Shown piece by piece: positions 12,548 to 16,423 of a stretch of 16,423 nucleotides of DNA. The stretch covers positions 1 through 16,423 of the forward strand of contig CAKVJE010000038.1 in NCBI GenBank assembly GCA_934754735.1, in the 5' to 3' direction. Below the pieces are notes generated by a model. That model was not told the DNA's origin and did not search any database. It worked only from the letters and a program-made list of their open reading frames with translations. Every line of letters begins with the position of its first letter. The first letter of the stretch is position 1. The translations under genes were made by a program, and so were the position numbers. The DNA is from an uncultured Candidatus Melainabacteria bacterium (GTDB taxonomy: Bacteria; Cyanobacteriota; Vampirovibrionia; Gastranaerophilales; Gastranaerophilaceae).

Positions 12548-14140
12548 ATGATAAAAAAATTATTAACCAAAATGGTTACACGCAAAAATCTTGATGACGC
12601 AATTGCAAACGCTGCAAAAGGTGGTTTAGAAAAAACTTTAGGCGTCTGGGATTTAATCATTTTAGGTGTCGGAGCGATTATTGGTTCTGGAATTTTTGCT
12701 GTAGTTGGTATTGCAGCTGCGGGAAGCCCTGACGGAACAAGTCCGGGAGCAGGCCCTGCATTAATCATCTCAATGGTAATAGCAGCAATTGCTTGTGTTT
12801 TTTCAGCATTATGTTATACAGAATTTGCGACAATGATTCCTGTTGCAGGTGGTGCTTATACCTACACTTTCGCAACATTAGGTGAATTTGCCGCTTGGAT
12901 TGTCGGTTGGATTTTGATGCTTGAATATGCAATCGGATTTATCGCGGTTGCTTGCGCGTGGACTAATCACTTTTTACAATTCATAAAAGGATTTTCATTC
13001 TTGCCGGCATGGTTTATTAATCCACCGGTTTGGCTTGTAAATGATTTCCGCTCAGCGGTTAATGTTTGCTCTCAACAAGGTTTGGATGCAAATGCAGTTA
13101 TTCCTCATATCGCAGGAATTCCTTTCTGCATAAATCTTCCGGCTATAATAATGATTGCTATTACAACTGCAATTTTGGTTAAAGGAACTAAAGATTCTGC
13201 TAAAATGGCGGGAATTATGGTTGCCGTAAAGCTTGGTGTTATTGCTTTATTTGTATTAACAGGTATGTTTTTTATTCGCCCTGAAAACTGGTCACCTTTT
13301 GCTCCTTGCGGTTTAGAAGGCGTATTTATGGGCGCATTTATAATATTCTTTGCATACATTGGTTTTGATGCTTTGGCAACAGCGGCAGAAGAATGTAAAA
13401 ACCCTCAAAAAGATTTGCCAATCGGTATTTTAGGTTCATTAATAGTTACAACAGTTGTATATGTTTTAGTTGCACTTGTTCTAACCGGCATGCAACCAAC
13501 AAGCGGCGTTGCTATTCCTGAAGGCTTGTTTAAAGCACCTATGGCTTATGCTATGACAGCAGTTCACCAAAATTGGGCTGCGGGTTTGATTTCAGTAGGC
13601 TCATTAGCTGGTTTAACATCAGTACTTTTAGTAATGCACATGGCTGCAACAAGAGTTTTATTTGCAATGAGTCGCGACCACTTCTTGCCTAAAGTATTCC
13701 AAAAAATTCACCCTAAATTAGGAACACCGCATATATTAACAATAACAGTAGGTATTGTTGGTATTTTAGGCACATTATTATTAGATTTGAATGTAGCAGC
13801 CTCACTTTGCAACTTCGGAACTTTTACATCATTCATAATCGTTTGTGTTGCGATTTTGATTTTAAGAAAAGTTGACCCTGACAGAGAAAGACCATTTAAA
13901 GTTCCATTTTGTCCTTGGTTCCCACTTGCCGGAATTATTTGCTGCGGCGGTTTGATGGTTTATTCTATGATTGTTGCAAAAGGCGAATCTGCAAAATTAT
14001 CAACAGAATTATTTATAATTTGGGTAATTATGGGTGCTTTAATATACGCATCTTATGGTTACAAAAAGAATAGATTAGCTGAATGTTTAGCAAATGTAGA
14101 AGAAAATAAAGAAATAGAAAAAGATGTCATTATTAAGTAA
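12548..14140 (+). CDS. APC-family amino-acid permease (CAT-like), copy 1
   Basis: A 530-residue inner-membrane amino-acid transporter of the APC superfamily, most like cationic amino-acid/YfnA-type permeases. Landmarks: the unwound first helix GVGAIIGSGIF (40-50), PVAGGAYTYTFATLGEF (98-114), WILMLEYAIG (121-130), helix 6 FAYIGFDALATAAEE (268-282) followed by KNPQKDLPIGI, and VLFAMSRDHFLPK. About 12 membrane helices are expected. AAAGG precedes the ATG by a normal distance. Its end overlaps the start of the next permease by 17 bp (in another frame), showing one operon. The substrate cannot be read; both copies share most motifs, so they probably arose by tandem duplication. The inverted-repeat cassette lies immediately upstream, so any promoter must lie within or before that cassette. 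Confidence 0.92.
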   Translation: MIKKLLTKMVTRKNLDDAIANAAKGGLEKTLGVWDLIILGVGAIIGSGIFAVVGIAAAGSPDGTSPGAGPALIISMVIAAIACVFSALCYTEFATMIPVAGGAYTYTFATLGEFAAWIVGWILMLEYAIGFIAVACAWTNHFLQFIKGFSFLPAWFINPPVWLVNDFRSAVNVCSQQGLDANAVIPHIAGIPFCINLPAIIMIAITTAILVKGTKDSAKMAGIMVAVKLGVIALFVLTGMFFIRPENWSPFAPCGLEGVFMGAFIIFFAYIGFDALATAAEECKNPQKDLPIGILGSLIVTTVVYVLVALVLTGMQPTSGVAIPEGLFKAPMAYAMTAVHQNWAAGLISVGSLAGLTSVLLVMHMAATRVLFAMSRDHFLPKVFQKIHPKLGTPHILTITVGIVGILGTLLLDLNVAASLCNFGTFTSFIIVCVAILILRKVDPDRERPFKVPFCPWFPLAGIICCGGLMVYSMIVAKGESAKLSTELFIIWVIMGALIYASYGYKKNRLAECLANVEENKEIEKDVIIK

Positions 14141-15641
14141 TTTATTAAAATGTAAAAGTCCTCAAGAACTTATTGATGAGGGTTCAAACTCGGGTCTGAA
14201 AAAGACCCTTAATGTATTTGATTTAATTGTAATTGGTATTGGCGCGGTTGTCGGAACAGGTATTTTTACGATTATCGGAAGCGCAATAGCAGGCTCATCT
14301 GACGGTGCAGGTGCCGGAACTGCAGTTGTAGTATCAATGGCTTTAGCTGCTATAGCAAGCGTATTTTCCGCACTTTCATATTCTGAAATCGCGGCTATGA
14401 TTCCTGTTGCCGGAAGTGCTTATACTTACACATACGCTACTATGGGCGAATTTATGGCTTGGATGGTCGGTTGGATTTTGATGCTTGAATATGCAATCGG
14501 AAATATTACCGTTGCGAGTGCTTGGACCGGCTATTTTGTTCAGTTCTTAAAAGGTTTCAAACACATTTTACCTGCTTTTGTCGTAAACTGCCCGCTTTGG
14601 CTAAGAAACGATTATAGAACAATGTACGAACTTTGCAATAAATATGGTTGGGATGTGCACGATAAAATGCCGTTTATGCATTTACCTTTGGGGATTGAAA
14701 TTCCATTTGCAATCAATATTCCTGCGATAGCAATTGTTTTAATATTAACAGTTTTGTTAATAAAAGGGGTTAAAGAATCTACAAAAGTTGCAACAATTAT
14801 GGTAGGAGTTAATATGTTCATAATCCTTTCATTTATTGTTGTAGGTGCTTTTTATGTTAAACCTGAAAACTGGGTTCCATTTGCACCAAACGGCTTGGAA
14901 GGCATTTTTACCGGCGCATTTGTAATCTTCTTTGCATACATTGGATTTGACGCAATTTCAACGGCTGCAGAAGAAACCAAAAATCCGCAAAGAGATTTGC
15001 CGATTGCGATTATGGGAACGCTTGTTTTATGCACGATTTTGTACATTTTGGCTGCACTGGTTTTGACTGGTGTAGTTCCATTAAACGCTATTGATACTCA
15101 AGCACCACTAGCTCATGCTATGCGCTATATCGGTATAAACTGGTATGCTGGTTTGATTTCAATGGGTGCTTTATGCGCTTTAACTTCTGTGCTTTTGATT
15201 TATCAATTGGGAACAACAAGAATTTTGTTTGCAATGAGTCGTGATAACTTTTTACCAAAATCTTTGAATAAAGTTCATGATAAATTTCAAACACCGCATA
15301 TTTTAACTTGGATTTCAGGTTTAATTGTAATTGTTTGCGCGTTATTTATGGATTTAAATATTTCAGCAGAACTTTGTAATTTCGGAACATTTACATCATT
15401 TATTATAATTTGTATCGCTGTTTTAATTTTGAGAAAAACAGAACCGAACAGAGAAAGACCGTTCAAAGTTCCATTCTGTCCTTGGTTTCCGATTTTCGGC
15501 GTATTAACTTGTTTAGCCTTGATGTATTGTAAATTCAGCGCAAAAGCAACTTCCGCTTTGTATTTTGTAATCTGGCTTTTAATCGGCGTTGCGATTTACG
15601 CTTTGTATAGTTATAAAGCAAAGCGCAAAGAAGAAGAATAA
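14124..15641 (+). CDS. APC-family amino-acid permease (CAT-like), copy 2
   Basis: A 505-residue paralogue of the preceding permease, alignable over almost its whole length. Shared landmarks: GIGAVVGTGIF (38-48), PVAGSAYTYTYATMGEF (94-110), WILMLEYAIG (117-126), FAYIGFDAISTAAEE (270-284), ILFAMSRDNFLPK and RERPFKVPFCPWFP. Differences cluster in the loop between helices 4 and 5 (about 145-195 here) and at substrate-facing spots: GTGIF against GSGIF, and AIST against ALAT in helix 6. These suggest different substrates or affinities. The ATG overlaps the end of copy 1, with only a purine-rich AGAAAAAG before it, so translation is likely coupled. A strong hairpin terminator follows 14 bp after the stop. 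Confidence 0.92.
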   Translation: MSLLSNLLKCKSPQELIDEGSNSGLKKTLNVFDLIVIGIGAVVGTGIFTIIGSAIAGSSDGAGAGTAVVVSMALAAIASVFSALSYSEIAAMIPVAGSAYTYTYATMGEFMAWMVGWILMLEYAIGNITVASAWTGYFVQFLKGFKHILPAFVVNCPLWLRNDYRTMYELCNKYGWDVHDKMPFMHLPLGIEIPFAINIPAIAIVLILTVLLIKGVKESTKVATIMVGVNMFIILSFIVVGAFYVKPENWVPFAPNGLEGIFTGAFVIFFAYIGFDAISTAAEETKNPQRDLPIAIMGTLVLCTILYILAALVLTGVVPLNAIDTQAPLAHAMRYIGINWYAGLISMGALCALTSVLLIYQLGTTRILFAMSRDNFLPKSLNKVHDKFQTPHILTWISGLIVIVCALFMDLNISAELCNFGTFTSFIIICIAVLILRKTEPNRERPFKVPFCPWFPIFGVLTCLALMYCKFSAKATSALYFVIWLLIGVAIYALYSYKAKRKEEE

Positions 15642-15655
15642 AATAAACACAAATA

Positions 15656-15690
15656 AAATGGCGGTTTTGACAAAGTCAAAACCGCCATTT
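15656..15690. terminator. Bidirectional intrinsic terminator
   Basis: A perfect 16-bp stem (AAATGGCGGTTTTGAC with its complement) around an AAA loop lies between the convergent ends of permease copy 2 and rplR. On the minus strand the stem is followed by TTTATTTG, a fair U-tract; on the plus strand by CAATTTGATT, a weaker one. Confidence 0.88.
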
Positions 15691-15712
15691 CAATTTGATT
15701 GCAAGTTGTTTC

Positions 15713-16081
15713 TTAGAACATCAAACCAGCTTCTCTAGCAGCATCAGCTAAAGCAGCAACTCTTCCGTGATATAAGAAACCGCCTCTATCGAATACAACA
15801 CATTCAACACCTTTAGCTAAAGCTTTCTTAGCGATAGCTTCGCCAACAACCTTAGCAGCTTCAATGTTACCACCGTGAGCTAATTTTTCTTTAAGGTCTT
15901 TATCAACTGAAGATGCAGAACATACAGTTACATGTTTTTCATCATCAATTAATTGAGCATAAATGTGTTTTGTGCTTCTATAAACAGCCAATCTTGGGAA
16001 TTCAGTTGTACCAGCCAACTTAACTCTTAATGCTTGGTGTCTTTTTTGTACTTTTGGTTTTCTAATTTCTTGTTTAATCAT
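15713..16081 (-). CDS. rplR: 50S ribosomal protein L18
   Basis: 5S rRNA-binding protein of the large subunit, 122 residues, a normal length. Clear motifs: basic N-terminus ([15 protein letters not shown]), [20 protein letters not shown], then the C-terminal [19 protein letters not shown] followed by [10 protein letters not shown] chose the ATG at 16081, preceded by AAAGGAA at normal spacing; the TTG at 16105 would place that ribosome-binding site inside the gene. It follows rplF in the spc-operon order, but 252 bp away instead of the usual few bases, and it is followed by a terminator where rpsE would normally come. The spc operon therefore seems to end or break here. A folded leader lies just upstream. 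Confidence 0.95.
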   Translation of the reverse strand: MIKQEIRKPKVQKRHQALRVKLAGTTEFPRLAVYRSTKHIYAQLIDDEKHVTVCSASSVDKDLKEKLAHGGNIEAAKVVGEAIAKKALAKGVECVVFDRGGFLYHGRVAALADAAREAGLMF

Positions 16082-16099
16082 TTTGGTTTTCCTTTCTTT

Positions 16100-16139
16100 G
16101 CCCAAATCTGCTTGATACCACTCAAGGATTTATGTGGGC
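16100..16139 (-). promoter_or_regulatory. Hairpin in the rplR leader
   Basis: Read on the minus strand, GCCCA pairs with TGGGC at the base, AAATC with GATTT above a CATA bulge, and CTTGA with TCAAG below a six-base loop GTGGTA. The structure ends about four bases before the AAAGGAA ribosome-binding site region. It could be a translational control hairpin or a processing site. I recognise no known ribosomal-protein leader class. Confidence 0.45.
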
Positions 16140-16160
16140 GATGTGTTTAGTCTTTAAGTT

Positions 16161-16239
16161 GTTAGGTCGTTAAGGCGTTAAGTTCGTTATAAATTATTTT
16201 ATAAATGAACCTAAGGACTTTTCGACTTAACGTCTTAAC
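16161..16239. repeat. Palindromic repeat with 8-bp units in the rplF-rplR gap
   Basis: The left arm is a run of degenerate octamers, GTTAGGTC, GTTAAGGC, GTTAAGTT, CGTTA (16161-16189). The segment 16169-16186 is nearly reverse-complemented by CGACTTAACGTCTTAAC at 16223-16239. Between them TTATAAA (16187-16193) pairs with TTTATAA (16198-16204). The whole resembles a small palindromic mobile repeat set inside a ribosomal-protein operon. Confidence 0.6.
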
Positions 16240-16260
16240 AGTTTGTAGTGTTAACTTTGA

Positions 16261-16309
16261 GGTTGACCTGTAGTTTTTAAAGCAACTTGTGATTATACTA
16301 ATGTCAACC
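16261..16309. repeat. Second inverted repeat in the rplF-rplR gap
   Basis: GGTTGAC (16261-16267) and GTCAACC (16303-16309) are perfect inverse copies, with partial pairing inside (CTGTAG with CTAAT). A minus-strand TATAAT (16292-16297) lies in the loop and might drive rplR separately, though only TAGACA at 19 bp is available as a -35. Confidence 0.4.
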
Positions 16310-16333
16310 GACCAAATGTCTACGTGCGTAGCA

Positions 16334-16423
16334 CTACTTTTTACCTGCTTTACCAGCTTTACGTCTGATGTATTCGCCTTCGTATTTAACACCTTTTCCT
16401 TTGTAAACTTCAGGTGGACGTTT
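16334..16423 (-). CDS. rplF: 50S ribosomal protein L6, C-terminal end
   Basis: The last 29 codons and a TAG stop of a frame that enters from the right edge. The sequence KRPPEVYKGKGVKYEGEY followed by IRRKAGKAGKK is the typical L6 C-terminus (RPPEPYKGKGIRY...RRKEGK). L6 binds 23S rRNA near the factor-binding site. It lies upstream of rplR in normal spc-operon order, which supports both calls. Confidence 0.92.
   Translation of the reverse strand, partial: KRPPEVYKGKGVKYEGEYIRRKAGKAGKK

Noticed and set aside
16079..16105. TTG at 16105 as the rplR start
   Set aside because: It would put the AAAGGAA ribosome-binding site inside the gene; the ATG at 16081 gives the usual L18 length.
16161..16189. 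Short CRISPR-like or tandem-repeat array
   Set aside because: Units are 8 bp, degenerate and without spacers; they form one arm of a palindrome.
16162..16392. 76-codon minus-strand open frame
   Set aside because: It overlaps the rplF end in a different frame and is made largely of the palindromic repeat.

Overview
The window is AT-rich bacterial chromosome, roughly one third G+C by eye. It carries housekeeping genes with short, repeat-filled intergenic gaps. The best guess for lineage is a non-photosynthetic relative of Cyanobacteria (Melainabacteria/Vampirovibrionia, gut Gastranaerophilales type). This is inference: glyQ has no glyS beside it, L18 has a cyanobacterial/Gram-positive look, and a GH57 glucan enzyme sits beside CtpA, GGDEF and HD-GYP genes. 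No rRNA, tRNA, CRISPR array, transposase or phage gene was seen.

Left part (1-4369, minus strand): the N-terminal part of a GT39/ArnT-like membrane glycosyltransferase; a 424-bp gap made largely of nested inverted repeats; an overlapping pair, ctpA (S41 carboxyl-terminal protease) and bioF (biotin synthesis); then, beyond a terminator, a diguanylate cyclase-like protein with a degenerate receiver domain and a GDEEF variant of the signature motif.

Middle (4488-10940): a plus-strand CNT nucleoside transporter with altered substrate-site residues, whose 3' end overlaps a small unknown minus-strand gene; a 743-residue GH57 glycoside hydrolase with a strong promoter so close to its ATG that the mRNA is probably leaderless, embedded in a palindromic operator-like array; a gap of decayed repeats; an HD-GYP-type protein; and a 445-residue EF-hand protein. 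The GGDEF and HD-GYP genes suggest cyclic-di-GMP signalling.

Right part (11111-16423): glyQ, then a compact element in which a TTG-started four-helix-bundle (23S rRNA intervening-sequence family) gene lies between perfect 39-bp inverted arms that begin almost at the glyQ stop. This looks like an rRNA-type intervening-sequence cassette sitting between protein genes, and it is the most unusual object here. Two overlapping, duplicated APC amino-acid permeases follow, ending at a strong bidirectional terminator. On the opposite strand are rplR (L18) and the end of rplF (L6), separated by an abnormally long 252-bp gap filled with palindromes and a hairpin just upstream of the rplR ribosome-binding site.
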